Source: Ruminococcus albus AD2013
GTDB lineage: Bacteria > Bacillota > Clostridia > Oscillospirales > Ruminococcaceae
Direction: 5' to 3'
NCBI RefSeq assembly: GCF_000526775.1
Contig: NZ_JAGS01000001.1
Location: 3,472,001 to 3,536,000, forward strand
Length of the DNA: 64,000 nt
The position numbers were made by a program, and so were the translations under genes. Within the stretch, counting starts at the first letter, position 1. Each line of letters begins with the position of its first letter. This document shows, piece after piece, positions 34,422 to 43,165 of the stretch. The notes under the pieces were generated by a model that was given only the letters and a program-made list of their open reading frames with translations, was not told the DNA's origin and searched no databases.

Positions 34422-36344
34422 TCACTCCAACCCCGCCTTTGTCTTATCCTGCTCCTTGCTTTTACTCTGCTTCGGCTTCTTCGCTATCCTCATAGCATCA
34501 CGTTTCAGCTTCGCCCTTTCAAAGTAACAGGTCTTCTCACGTTTCGGTGCGTTCTTTTTCGCTTCGATCGCTTCTTGGTTCAGTTCCTCCGTAAGCGTTC
34601 TCAGCCTGTCTTCCTTCGTTTCCAGTTCTTCCGCATGTGGAAACGGTTCTGAGGCGATCTTCTGAGCTTCGGAATAGTCGATCCTCAGCTGTGCAAGGTT
34701 GTCTTTTACACTTGCTATCCTGCCGTCAATATTGTACAGTGCCGATTCAAGGCGGTTGAGGTTATGGGCAAAGCTTTCAATAAGCTTCGTGCTGTGAACG
34801 GTGGCACCGTTTATCGTGGCAGACATGCCTCCGCCCATCATTTCACTGTGTATCGTAACCGACAGGTCGAAGCCCTGAAAGCTACCGATCTTAACTGGTG
34901 TGTCGGCGTACTTTACAGAAAGTGCAGCACCCTCGAAAGCCTTTGCAGCTTCCTTTTTATCCGTGTATTCCTTGTCACCGATAGTAATTCTGAATACTGG
35001 TCGCTTCGTCTCGGGATCGAACGTAAGCTTTCTAAGAGCTTCACGGTCGGTGTGAAGTCCGTCAAGCAGAGCGGTTATTTTCTCCTCTTTTTCAGGAAAA
35101 GCCTTTATCTTGTCTTCCATCTCGTACACCGTGTTGCGGTATTCGGCGGCAAGGACTTTCAGTTCCTTTACATCATTGTCGAGCATCAGCTTTTCCTTGA
35201 TACGTTCGTCACCTGTACAGAGAGCTTTGATTTCTGAATAAGTCAGAGCCTGCTGGTCAACGTCCTCGCACTTGCGGGCTGGAGTTTTTGAAGTCATGAT
35301 CTGACTGATAAACCGCTGCTTGTTTTCAAGAGTCTGAAAACTGTACGCATCAAACGTACCCTTGGTAACGTACCTGAATATCTGAACATTCTTGTTTTCG
35401 TTGCCCTGTCTGATAATACGTCCGGCGCGTTGCTGCAGATCCGCCGGACGCCACGGTATGTCGATATCGTGGACAGCGATCAGCTTTTTCTGGACGTTCG
35501 TACCGGTTCCCATCTTGGCGGTTGAGCCAAGCAGGATGCGGATGTCACCATTGCGTACTTTCTCGAAAAGCTCGGATTTCTGCTTCTCGTTCTTCGCATC
35601 GTGTATGTAGGCAATTTCGTCTGCCGGAATGCCACGTGCGATCAGCTTGTCACGTATGTCGTCGTACACGCAGAAGTCGCATTCTTCTTCCAGTGAATCA
35701 ATTTCCGCCATTGACTTATTATCGTTTGCATCGTCGGTATCTTCGCCGGCGATTTCTGTTTCGGCGGTGTTTTTATGCGGTACGCCGAGATCACAGAAAA
35801 CTATCTGTGTAAGCCTGTCCGCAGCCGTTTCGGCATGTATGCGTGCCACGTTTTCCACACAGCGGTTAAGCTTTGTGGAAGGGTCGTCTTCAAACGACGG
35901 GTCGATAAGGCGCGGGTCGAGTCCGAGTTTGCGTCCGTCCGACGTGATCTTCAGCATGTTGTCCCGGCTCGGATCAACGTTGCCGGCATTTATCTCATCG
36001 GCTCTGTCCGAAAGCTCCTGTACAAGTTTCTGCTGGAAAGGAGTAGCTTCCACGTTGACTACATGATATTCACACTCCGGAACATCAAGTTTAAGTGTGT
36101 CAGCAGTGCGTATATCAGCGATCTGCTTGAACATCGACATGAGCTCTGGCAGACCTGTGTAGTTCGCAATGCGTGTACGTTCCTTGAAGCCATTGCCCGC
36201 AGGTTTCAGCTCCCATTCCGTTTTCTGCTCGCCGAATACGGAAACCCAGTTGTCGAAGTGATGCAGACCGTGTTCCTTCAGAAAGTCGTATTCGAGATAA
36301 CGCATCATCGTGTGCAGCTCCGTTATCGAGTTGCTCAGCGGTGT
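34422..36344 (-). pseudogene. 3' part of the giant primase-methylase-helicase gene, split by the IME
   Basis: The C-terminal 640 codons of the ICE giant protein. At the junction the frame reads TPLSNSITELHTMMRYL, the continuation of helicase motif III. It then has helicase C-terminal motifs (GSTAKMGTGTNVQ, QRAGRIIRQGN) and a long coiled-coil C-terminus rich in Lys and Glu. It is separated from its 5' part (53754-60818) by the 17.4-kb IME. An internal ATG (36308) could allow a truncated product, but no ribosome binding site supports it. Precise excision would rejoin both parts in frame as a 2985-residue protein. Confidence 0.9.
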
Positions 36345-36367
36345 GCCGTAAGCAACACCTTAGCAAC
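36339..36367 (+). repeat. attL of the IME (serine-recombinase site)
   Basis: Chromosomal flank CAGCGGT, core GT (36343-36344), then the element half-site GCCGTAAGCAACACCTTAG. The element half-site matches the reverse complement of the right-end half-site at 19 of 23 positions. Confidence 0.85.
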
Positions 36368-36384
36368 GATTATTTGGTAATGTT

Positions 36385-36401
36385 GGACGGTTGGTTTTAC
36401 A
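36385..36401 (+). repeat. Subterminal 17-base repeat, left copy
   Basis: GGACGGTTGGTTTTACA, present in inverted orientation at 52132-52148 in the recombinase promoter. It lies 28 bases before the first IME gene's start. Confidence 0.85.
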
Positions 36402-36428
36402 GCAATAAAACCGAAAGGACAGATACAA

Positions 36429-36659
36429 ATGATTGATGCGATGTACAATTACAGACAGGGCGATATTCACTCCGCTGAGTTCTCCGATGAGTTTAATAAG
36501 CTCTGTATCCCCTTTGAAGATTCGCTGAGTGAGGAGCAGATTGATGTGTTTCACAAGATTCTGGACTGTGTGAGCGAGACTGCTGCCGCTGAAATGAGAG
36601 CTGCCTACAAGGTCGGTTTCAAGGACGGTGCGACTATGATGCAGGAGATTCAGGACTGA
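36429..36659 (+). CDS. Small conserved mobile-element protein
   Basis: A 76-residue helical, acidic protein that ends KVGFKDGATMMQEIQD. The layout (short N-terminal YNYRQGDI segment, a helix with LSEEQ, then a final YxxGFxxGxxMM helix) resembles small uncharacterised proteins (DUF6809-like) on Firmicute elements. AAAGGA lies upstream. It is the first gene of the IME, preceded by the 17-base repeat shared with the recombinase promoter, so it may be co-regulated with excision. Confidence 0.65.
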   Translation: MIDAMYNYRQGDIHSAEFSDEFNKLCIPFEDSLSEEQIDVFHKILDCVSETAAAEMRAAYKVGFKDGATMMQEIQD

Positions 36660-36680
36660 TACATTTACAGCATAAGGAAA

Positions 36681-36731
36681 GGGCTATGTCCTCCGTGACC
36701 GTGTACGGAAGGCATAGCCCTGATTTTTTCT
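36681..36731 (+). terminator. Terminator after the first IME gene
   Basis: GGGCTATG / CATAGCCC stem with an inner CCTCCGTG-type hairpin, followed by a tract of six Ts. Confidence 0.85.
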
Positions 36732-36745
36732 TTTCAGATGCTTAT

Positions 36746-37216
36746 TCAGTTTTCGTTTGCAAGGTTCACTATCTTCTTGCCCTGTTTCTCCGCATAGCGT
36801 ATCGTGGCATAAGCTCCTCCGCTTTTATGCTGTATACAGCATACCACAAGGTCTGCTCTGTCGATCATACTGCGGTTGCGGACTTGGATAGCGGACTTGG
36901 GGTGTGCTATGGACGATTCAGCACACACCTCGACTTCATCGTAATAGTCAAGGTACTCCTTTTCGTTGTCACGGTACTCTGCTTTCATGTATGGCAGGAC
37001 GAGTGTAAAATGGGTATTGCCGTAACCGTAATTGCGGATAGCTCGCTTAATGGCAGCAGAAGCAAGCAGGTCAAAATCGCCGTCCCGTCCGATCATGAAG
37101 TCAACATACTCCTTCTGCGTTATCAGGTCATGAAGGAGCTTGTCAAGGCGGTTTTCTATCTCCGTTCCACGCTCTATGTATCCATGCCCAAAAAAGCAAA
37201 CTGTGTAAATATTCAT
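36746..37216 (-). CDS. SLOG/DUF1273-like nucleotide-binding protein
   Basis: A 156-residue Rossmann-like protein. It opens with VCFFGHGYI, followed by a conserved aspartate-rich DFMIGRDGDFDLLASAAIKRA segment, VLPYMKAEY, and a final DRADLVVCCIQHKSGGAYATIRYAEKQGK. This order matches the DUF1273/YpsA branch of the SLOG superfamily, whose members bind nucleotides or nucleotide-derived signals and often associate with stress or conflict systems. The target is unknown. AGGAGC precedes the ATG, and the gene has its own promoter (37250-37278), divergent from the XRE regulator. Confidence 0.8.
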   Translation of the reverse strand: MNIYTVCFFGHGYIERGTEIENRLDKLLHDLITQKEYVDFMIGRDGDFDLLASAAIKRAIRNYGYGNTHFTLVLPYMKAEYRDNEKEYLDYYDEVEVCAESSIAHPKSAIQVRNRSMIDRADLVVCCIQHKSGGAYATIRYAEKQGKKIVNLANEN

Positions 37217-37249
37217 AGCAACTGCTCCTATTCACTTTTGTTACCATAT

Positions 37250-37278
37250 ATTATACACCTAAATGTCCATATATTCAA
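37250..37278 (-). promoter_or_regulatory. Promoter of the SLOG-like gene
   Basis: On the minus strand TTGAAT (37273-37278), 17-base spacer, TATAAT (37250-37255). Confidence 0.75.
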
Positions 37279-37350
37279 GCCCACACGGATATTATTTTAT
37301 TGTCCGATAAGGTATATAATAATAGTAACCAATAAGAAAGGGGCGGTTTT

Positions 37351-37659
37351 ATGGAAGTCGGCAAGAAACTGCACAAACTTAGGGAAGATAAGAAAATGTC
37401 TATGTACCGCCTTACACAGCTCACAGGAGTGTCGGGACACCATATCAAGGGCATTGAAGAAGGCACACGGCAGCCCACCATTGAAACGCTGAATCGTCTG
37501 GCAGTCGCTCTCGGTTCTTCACTTGCGGAGATGTTCAATGATGATACGGAATGCACCTATCTTACGGAGAAAGAACGGCACTTGATTGAGAATTTCCGCA
37601 GGCTGTCTGATGAAAAAGCAGATGCTCTGCTGAATATGAGCGATGTTCTGAATAAATAA
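37351..37659 (+). CDS. XRE-family helix-turn-helix regulator
   Basis: A 102-residue Cro/C1-type DNA-binding protein. The helix-turn-helix lies in the first 60 residues (LREDKKMSMYRLTQLTGVSG, then GIEEGTRQPTIETLNRLA), followed by a helical dimerisation tail. AAGGGG precedes the ATG. It is divergent from the SLOG gene and just upstream of hsdMSR2, separated from it by a terminator. It is a plausible controller of the restriction locus or of IME gene expression. Confidence 0.9.
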   Translation: MEVGKKLHKLREDKKMSMYRLTQLTGVSGHHIKGIEEGTRQPTIETLNRLAVALGSSLAEMFNDDTECTYLTEKERHLIENFRRLSDEKADALLNMSDVLNK

Positions 37660-37664
37660 GCGAT

Positions 37665-37699
37665 GGCTACTGTAAAAGATGCAGTAGCCTTATTTTTTT
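37665..37699 (+). terminator. Terminator after the XRE regulator
   Basis: GGCTACTG / CAGTAGCC stem with a 9-base loop, followed by TTATTTTTTT. Confidence 0.9.
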
Positions 37700-37757
37700 G
37701 CCCATACTGGACTTATAAGTCCTCGGTGAAATATTTAGAAAAACGCCCGTCGAATCA

Positions 37758-37786
37758 TTGACTATTTGTGCAGATTGTGCTATAAT
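37758..37786 (+). promoter_or_regulatory. Promoter of the second type I RM locus
   Basis: TTGACT (37758-37763), 17-base spacer ending TTGTGC, TATAAT (37781-37786). Confidence 0.85.
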
Positions 37787-37832
37787 ATAATGGATAATAC
37801 CTTGCGTTATGTGAGGTAGTTGGAGGTTTACA

Positions 37833-39368
37833 ATGATTACCGGTGTCATTAAGAATAAGATAGATAAAATATGGACTGATATATGGGCTGGCGGTATCAC
37901 CAATCCGTTGACGGTCATTGAACAGCTCACTTATCTGATGTTTATACGCTCCCTCGATGAAAAAGAGCTTGAAAACGAAGAATTTGCCAATATGACGGGC
38001 GATACTGCCGATCTGATCTTTCCTCAGTCGGAGATCGGACAGGCTATGCGTTGGAGCAAGTTCAAGGATAAGGACGCTCGTGATATTTTCAGTATTATCT
38101 CGAAATATGCCTTTCCTGCGGTAAAGAAAATGAAGTATGGCAAGCTCCCTGATTTTGACGATAAGGGTGAGCTGATAGAAATTCCAGACCGTGAGGACGG
38201 TGAACAGGAACAGACAGCTTTCACTCGATACATGGATAGTGCCGTGTTCGTTATCCCTAATCCGCAGGTGTTGCAGAAAATCATCACGGGGCTTGACGAT
38301 CTTTATGAGCATGATATAGCTGACCTCGATATGCAGGGTGATCTGTATGAGTATATGCTCGGTAAGCTCTCTACGGCAGGTCAAAACGGACAGTTCCGTA
38401 CTCCGAAACATATCCGTGAGATGATGGTGGAGCTGGTTGCACCCACTCCCGACGATGTGATATGCGATCCTGCCTGCGGTACAGCCGGATTTCTCGTTTC
38501 CGCAGCCGAATATATCCGTAAGCATTATGAGGATACCATGACCGATGAGCAATGGGCTGACTTTGCTACAAAGACCTTTACGGGCTATGATACTGACCAG
38601 ACGATGCTCCGTATCTCGGCTATGAACCTGATGCTCCATTCTATCACCAATCCCGATATTGACTATAAGGACAGCGTTTCAAAGCAGAACAGCGTCAGCG
38701 GCAAATACACCGTCTGCCTTGCAAATCCGCCGTTCAAGGGTTCTGTTGATGCGGAGAGTATCAACGACAACCTGAAAGCTGTCACAAACACGAAAAAGAC
38801 GGAACTGCTGTTCCTTGCACTGTTCCTGCGTCTGCTGCAAAAGGGCGGCAGATGTGCTTGTATCGTGCCTGACGGTGTGCTGTTTGGTTCGAGCAAGGCG
38901 CACAAGTCTATCCGCAAGGAACTGATCGAAAATCATCAGCTCAAAGCCGTTATTTCCATGCCCAGCGGTGTTTTCAAGCCCTATGCAGGCGTTTCCACGG
39001 CGGTGCTGGTGTTCGTCAAGACCGATGCAGGCGGCACGGATAACGTGTGGTTCTATGATATGAGGGCGGACGGTTTCTCCCTTGATGACAAGCGCTCGGA
39101 GATAGCTGAAAACGATATTCCCGATATTATCGCCCGATTCCACAACCCTGACGGTGAGCGTGACAGGGAGCGCACAGAGCAGAGCTTTTTTGTGCCAAAG
39201 CTGGAGATCGTGGACAACGACTATGACCTGTCTATCAACAAGTACAAGAAAACCGAATATGTGGCGGTGGAATATCCTCCGACAAGCGAGATCATGGCAG
39301 ACCTTGACGGGCTTTACAAAGAGCTTGGCGGTGTGCTGTCGGAGTTGGGAGGATTGCTGAATGAGTAA
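37833..39368 (+). CDS. hsdM: Type I modification subunit (second system)
   Basis: N6-adenine methyltransferase subunit of 511 residues, the usual EcoKI-like length. It has an N-terminal helical bundle, the SAM motif DPACGTAGFLVSA and the catalytic motif CLANPPFKGS (NPPF), then VPDGVLFGSS. It is unrelated in length and detail to the HsdM at 21165. GGAGG precedes the ATG. Its stop overlaps the start of hsdS, so they are translationally coupled. Confidence 0.95.
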   Translation: MITGVIKNKIDKIWTDIWAGGITNPLTVIEQLTYLMFIRSLDEKELENEEFANMTGDTADLIFPQSEIGQAMRWSKFKDKDARDIFSIISKYAFPAVKKMKYGKLPDFDDKGELIEIPDREDGEQEQTAFTRYMDSAVFVIPNPQVLQKIITGLDDLYEHDIADLDMQGDLYEYMLGKLSTAGQNGQFRTPKHIREMMVELVAPTPDDVICDPACGTAGFLVSAAEYIRKHYEDTMTDEQWADFATKTFTGYDTDQTMLRISAMNLMLHSITNPDIDYKDSVSKQNSVSGKYTVCLANPPFKGSVDAESINDNLKAVTNTKKTELLFLALFLRLLQKGGRCACIVPDGVLFGSSKAHKSIRKELIENHQLKAVISMPSGVFKPYAGVSTAVLVFVKTDAGGTDNVWFYDMRADGFSLDDKRSEIAENDIPDIIARFHNPDGERDRERTEQSFFVPKLEIVDNDYDLSINKYKKTEYVAVEYPPTSEIMADLDGLYKELGGVLSELGGLLNE

Positions 39369-40464
39369 AATCCAATTAAAAGATATTTGTTGCTTTTCTA
39401 AAGGCAGTCAAATCAATGGTGATGAACTTATTGATAATGGTGAATATGATTATCTAAATGGAGGTATAAACCCCTCTGGTAAATGGAGTGATTTCAATGT
39501 ATCAGGCGGCACTATTACAATAAGTGAAGGTGGTAATTCATGTGGATATGTGAATTATATGCCAGCCCCATTTTGGTGTGGTGCGCATTGTTACTATCTT
39601 TATGATTTAAGGTGTGAAGTGAAGTATCTATATTATGCCTTGAAAAGCCAACAAGATAGAATAATGAAACTTCGCTCAGGAGCTTGTATGCCTAATATCA
39701 AAAAAAGTGATATAGGTAGTTTTACTTTTGAATATACCGAGGATACAAGTGTTCAACACATAATAGTCTCTAACCTCGACAAAGTAACCCACACAATAGA
39801 CCTCTGCAACGCTATCCTTGAAAAGCTTGATCTGCTTGTCAAATCACGGTTTGTGGAGATGTTTTGTGGAACAAACGATTGGAAATATGTACATATTCAG
39901 GATATATGCACGGATATGAGAACAGGACCGTTTGGAAGCGCATTGCATCATGATGAGTTTGTAGATAGTGGCGTATTTGTTCTCGGCATTGACAATGCCG
40001 TAGAGAATGAGTTTTCATATAACAGAATGAGGTATATCACAGAAGCAAAATATCAGCAACTAAAAAGATACACTGTAAAACCTCTTGATGTTATCATTAC
40101 CATTATGGGAACAGTAGGTAGATCTGCTGTCATTCCAATAGACATTCCTCTTGCTATAAACACAAAGCATTTAGCTTGCCTAACACTCGATAGAAATTTA
40201 GCAAATTCAACTTTTATTGCTAAAGCTATTCAAATCCATCCAGAATTATTATCTCAGCTATCATTGAATTCTAAGGGTGCTATTATGGACGGACTCAATC
40301 TAACCATAATTAAGGGATTAAAATTTAGATTACCACCTATTGCCTTACAAGAGCAATTCGCCGCCTTTGTAGAGCAGACCGACAAATCGAAATTGGCAGT
40401 CAAGCAGGTGCTTGAAAGGGCTGAAACGCTGAAAAAGGCACTGATGCAGGAGTATTTTGGGTGA
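39361..40464 (+). CDS. hsdS: Type I specificity subunit, copy 1
   Basis: DNA-recognition subunit of 367 residues with two TRDs. The central spacer helix contains LDLLVKSRFVEMF. The second TRD ends with LQEQFAAFVEQTDKSK, followed by a full C-terminal helix (LAVKQVLERAETLKKALMQEYFG). Overlaps the hsdM end by 8 bases. DNA encoding the central and C-terminal conserved segments is repeated almost or exactly in hsdS copy 2 (42092), in the same orientation. Confidence 0.95.
   Translation: MSKIQLKDICCFSKGSQINGDELIDNGEYDYLNGGINPSGKWSDFNVSGGTITISEGGNSCGYVNYMPAPFWCGAHCYYLYDLRCEVKYLYYALKSQQDRIMKLRSGACMPNIKKSDIGSFTFEYTEDTSVQHIIVSNLDKVTHTIDLCNAILEKLDLLVKSRFVEMFCGTNDWKYVHIQDICTDMRTGPFGSALHHDEFVDSGVFVLGIDNAVENEFSYNRMRYITEAKYQQLKRYTVKPLDVIITIMGTVGRSAVIPIDIPLAINTKHLACLTLDRNLANSTFIAKAIQIHPELLSQLSLNSKGAIMDGLNLTIIKGLKFRLPPIALQEQFAAFVEQTDKSKLAVKQVLERAETLKKALMQEYFG
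40346..40394 (+). repeat. 49-base direct repeat in hsdS copy 1
   Basis: Begins TACAAGAGCAATTCGC and ends CCGACAAATCGAAATT. A perfect copy in the same orientation lies at 43059-43107. It codes for the QEQFAAFVEQTDKSK region. Confidence 0.9.
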
Positions 40465-40468
40465 TATT

Positions 40469-40990
40469 ATGGCACAAAACTATCCGATAGATGATGATAA
40501 TAGAGCATCCGGTTCAAGAGCGAAAGGCATTGTTCATTACAAGTTCAATGCAGATCATTGGGAGTATAGAGACTATACTGGTGTTGATGTCGGTATAGAT
40601 TGCTGCTTGGAATTAACTGAAAATGACGAATGGACAGGAAATATCATTGAATGCCAGGTCAAAGGACGTACAAAACCAAAGTTTAACGTTTCTGGGGATT
40701 ATATCTCTTTAGAGCTTAAACGTAGCACCCTTAATTACGCTTTGTCCAGAGCAAACTCTTATGTCGTATTATTAGTTAATTTAGCAGATGAAACGATTTA
40801 TTACTTACCAATTCAAGAATTTTTTATAGCAAATCCTTCATATTTTCCCAAATTATCATCTACTCAGGAAAACATAACAATACGAATACCAACAGATAAT
40901 AAGGTGACAAATGACGATGAAAATCTTCAAGAAATAGCAAAGAGTCGCTATGTTGGTGGTCCGGGCGAAGGATTGCATAAAGCTGAATAA
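40469..40990 (+). CDS. DUF4365-like putative PD-(D/E)XK protein
   Basis: A 173-residue protein with DVGIDCCLELTE...ECQVKGR, the D...ExK pattern of the PD-(D/E)XK fold and the ordering seen in DUF4365 proteins, followed by SYVVLLVNL and YYLPI strands. DUF4365 proteins accompany many restriction and defence loci, probably as nucleases or inactive regulators. A TTG start at 40457 is possible; the ATG at 40469 follows GGGTGAT. It overlaps or abuts the end of hsdS copy 1, inside the RM operon. Confidence 0.7.
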   Translation: MAQNYPIDDDNRASGSRAKGIVHYKFNADHWEYRDYTGVDVGIDCCLELTENDEWTGNIIECQVKGRTKPKFNVSGDYISLELKRSTLNYALSRANSYVVLLVNLADETIYYLPIQEFFIANPSYFPKLSSTQENITIRIPTDNKVTNDDENLQEIAKSRYVGGPGEGLHKAE

Positions 40991-41043
40991 GACTTATGTC
41001 GGAGCAGGACGTTGGTACACTAAAATCAAATGAGGTGTACCAA

Positions 41044-42036
41044 ATGAAAGAACAAATTATACTTAACATTACACAGGAAATGCTCCCTTACCTCGATAAT
41101 GCCCAGCTTTTACAGCTTCAAAAGGTATTAGAGCGTAACCTGTGGAATGTGGAAATCACGGAAAACAGCGATAAAGCAGATACGCCCGAATTGGGTAACG
41201 GAGAGCTGCTGACCGCTTTTATAAACGCTAAGAGGATTGAGGGGTGCAGCGAAAAAACGCTGAAATACTATCAATCCACTATCAACAAGATGCTTTCCGA
41301 CACCGACAAGCATATCACGCATATTACGACTGACGATCTGAGGGAGTATCTTGCGGAGTATCAGAAAGATAATGCTTGCAGTAAGGGCAATATCGACAAT
41401 ATCCGCCGTATCCTGTCGAGCTTCTTTTCATGGCTTGAGGACGAGGACTATATCCTGAAAAGTCCCGTTCGGCGGATACACAAGATAAAGTCGGCTAAGA
41501 CTGTCAAGGAAACCTATACCGATGAAGCGTTGGAGCGTATGCGTGATAACTGTGAAAATCTGCGTGATCTCGCTATTATTGATATGCTTGCTTCAACAGG
41601 AATGCGTGTCGGTGAGCTTGTCGGGCTGAACAGAGGCGATGTTGATTTTGAGAGCCGAGAGTGCATTGTTTTCGGTAAAGGCAGCAAGGAGCGTCCTGTT
41701 TATTTCGATGCTCGGACTAAGATACACCTGAAAAACTATCTTGATTCGAGAACGGACGATGATCCTGCCTTGTTCGTGTCACTCCTGAAACCGCATTGCC
41801 GCCTTAAAATCAGCGGTGTGGAGATCAGGCTTCGGGAATTGGGGCGAAAACTCGGCATTACAAAGGTTCACCCTCACAAGTTCAGGCGCACCCTCGCTAC
41901 AAGGGCTATTGACAAGGGAATGCCCATAGAACAAGTGCAGAAACTCCTCGGTCATAGTAAAATCGACACCACGATGCAGTATGCTATGGTCGATCAGAAC
42001 AATGTGAAGCTAAGTCACCGAAAATATATCGGATAG
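41044..42036 (+). CDS. Tyrosine recombinase of the second RM locus
   Basis: XerC/D-like recombinase of 330 residues. The catalytic set is visible: STGMRVGEL (Arg), HPHKFRRTLAT (His-x-x-Arg), LGHSKIDTT and the nucleophile in MQYAMV. A core-binding domain with TLKYYQSTINKML precedes. The in-frame ATG at 40996 has no ribosome binding site, while GAGGTG is correctly placed before 41044. It lies between two hsdS genes, an arrangement known from phase-variable type I loci, so it probably recombines hsdS segments. It is not similar enough to the recombinase at 29364 to be a recent copy. Confidence 0.85.
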   Translation: MKEQIILNITQEMLPYLDNAQLLQLQKVLERNLWNVEITENSDKADTPELGNGELLTAFINAKRIEGCSEKTLKYYQSTINKMLSDTDKHITHITTDDLREYLAEYQKDNACSKGNIDNIRRILSSFFSWLEDEDYILKSPVRRIHKIKSAKTVKETYTDEALERMRDNCENLRDLAIIDMLASTGMRVGELVGLNRGDVDFESRECIVFGKGSKERPVYFDARTKIHLKNYLDSRTDDDPALFVSLLKPHCRLKISGVEIRLRELGRKLGITKVHPHKFRRTLATRAIDKGMPIEQVQKLLGHSKIDTTMQYAMVDQNNVKLSHRKYIG

Positions 42037-42091
42037 ATTTCAAATCACGGTCTGTCGGGCGGTTGCTGTTGACCTCTGAGGAGGTGGCAGC

Positions 42092-43165
42092 ATGAAGAAG
42101 TATGTGACACTCGGAGAGGTCTGCACTAAGGGCAGTTCAAGTATAGCACAAAAGGACATAGAGCAGAATAATGGCTCTTATGGTATCTACGGCGCAAGTG
42201 GGTATATCAAAGATGTTGACTTTTATCATCAGGATAAGCCCTATATTGCTGTGGTTAAGGACGGTGCAGGAATAGGAAGAACAATGCTCCTGCCTGAAAA
42301 AACCTCTATTATTGGCACGATGCAGTATCTTATTCCAAATGATGATGTTTGCGTGGAATATCTATACTATGCGGTTACATATATGAACCTTGCTAAGTAT
42401 TTTTCAGGCGCTACCATTCCCCATATCTACTTTAAGGACTACCAAAAAGAGAAACTGCCACTTCTAACGATAGAGGAACAGCGCAAAATAGCCGATAATT
42501 TACGCAAAATTGATAGGCTGATTGAGCTATGTAGCGGTATCTTGCAAAAACTTGATGTACTTGTCAAGTCACGGTTTGTGGAGATGTTTGGCGGTATCAC
42601 TGAAAGACGTAAACTTGAAGAGTACGCTGATCTGATTACCAAAGGTGCTTCACCCAAATGGCAAGGAATAGATTATGCTGAGGAAGGAACTTTATTTGTT
42701 ACAAGTGAGAATGTTCGTGAGGGATATTTGGATTTTACCAAAAAGAAATATCTGCCAAATGATATCAACAAAATATTACCTCGTTCTGTTCTAAAGCGAA
42801 ACGATATATTGATTAACATCGTAAACGCTTCAATCGGTCGTGTAGCAGTATATGATAGCGATGAACTTGCAAATATTAACCAAGCTGTTGCACTTGTTAG
42901 ATTAAAGCCTAATGTACTAAATACATCTTTCTTACTAACATTTCTTAATTCTGATGAAGCATTAAGAGCCTATGACTTCATGAAAGTTGGCGGTGATAAG
43001 GCGAATTTAAGCCTAAAGAATATATCAGATTTATTGATACCTGTTGCTGATTTGGAACTACAAGAGCAATTCGCCGCCTTTGTAGAGCAGACCGACAAAT
43101 CGAAATTTATCGCTATCAATATAAAGAAAATCATAAGGAGAGTGAGACTTAATGACCAATTTTGA
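42092..43165 (+). CDS. hsdS: Type I specificity subunit, copy 2 (altered C-terminus)
   Basis: A second full two-TRD specificity subunit of 357 residues (central LDVLVKSRFVEMFGG, then a C-terminal QEQFAAFVEQTDKSK). After the 49-base repeat the frame runs into unrelated codons (FIAINIKKIIRRVRLNDQF) and overlaps the hsdR start. It therefore lacks the C-terminal helix found in copy 1. GGAGG precedes the ATG. It may be expressed with hsdR, or be a donor for exchange with copy 1. Confidence 0.9.
   Translation: MKKYVTLGEVCTKGSSSIAQKDIEQNNGSYGIYGASGYIKDVDFYHQDKPYIAVVKDGAGIGRTMLLPEKTSIIGTMQYLIPNDDVCVEYLYYAVTYMNLAKYFSGATIPHIYFKDYQKEKLPLLTIEEQRKIADNLRKIDRLIELCSGILQKLDVLVKSRFVEMFGGITERRKLEEYADLITKGASPKWQGIDYAEEGTLFVTSENVREGYLDFTKKKYLPNDINKILPRSVLKRNDILINIVNASIGRVAVYDSDELANINQAVALVRLKPNVLNTSFLLTFLNSDEALRAYDFMKVGGDKANLSLKNISDLLIPVADLELQEQFAAFVEQTDKSKFIAINIKKIIRRVRLNDQF
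43059..43107 (+). repeat. 49-base direct repeat in hsdS copy 2
   Basis: Perfect copy of 40346-40394. Recombination between the two would remove about 2.7 kb, including the recombinase and DUF4365 genes, and would fuse copy 1 to the copy 2 tail. Confidence 0.9.

Noticed and set aside
34422..36308. Stand-alone 628-residue helicase gene starting at 36308
   Set aside because: The frame is continuous upstream to the IME core and completes the giant gene exactly; it is a fragment, not an independent gene.
35775..36380. 201-codon plus-strand frame running across the left IME junction
   Set aside because: Antisense to the 3' part of the giant gene; depends on the chance junction sequence.
36686..37492. 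268-codon open frame on the plus strand
   Set aside because: Antisense to the SLOG-like gene and crosses its promoter, a terminator and the XRE gene start.
37755..38639. 294-codon open frame on the minus strand
   Set aside because: Antisense to the second hsdM, an obvious real gene.
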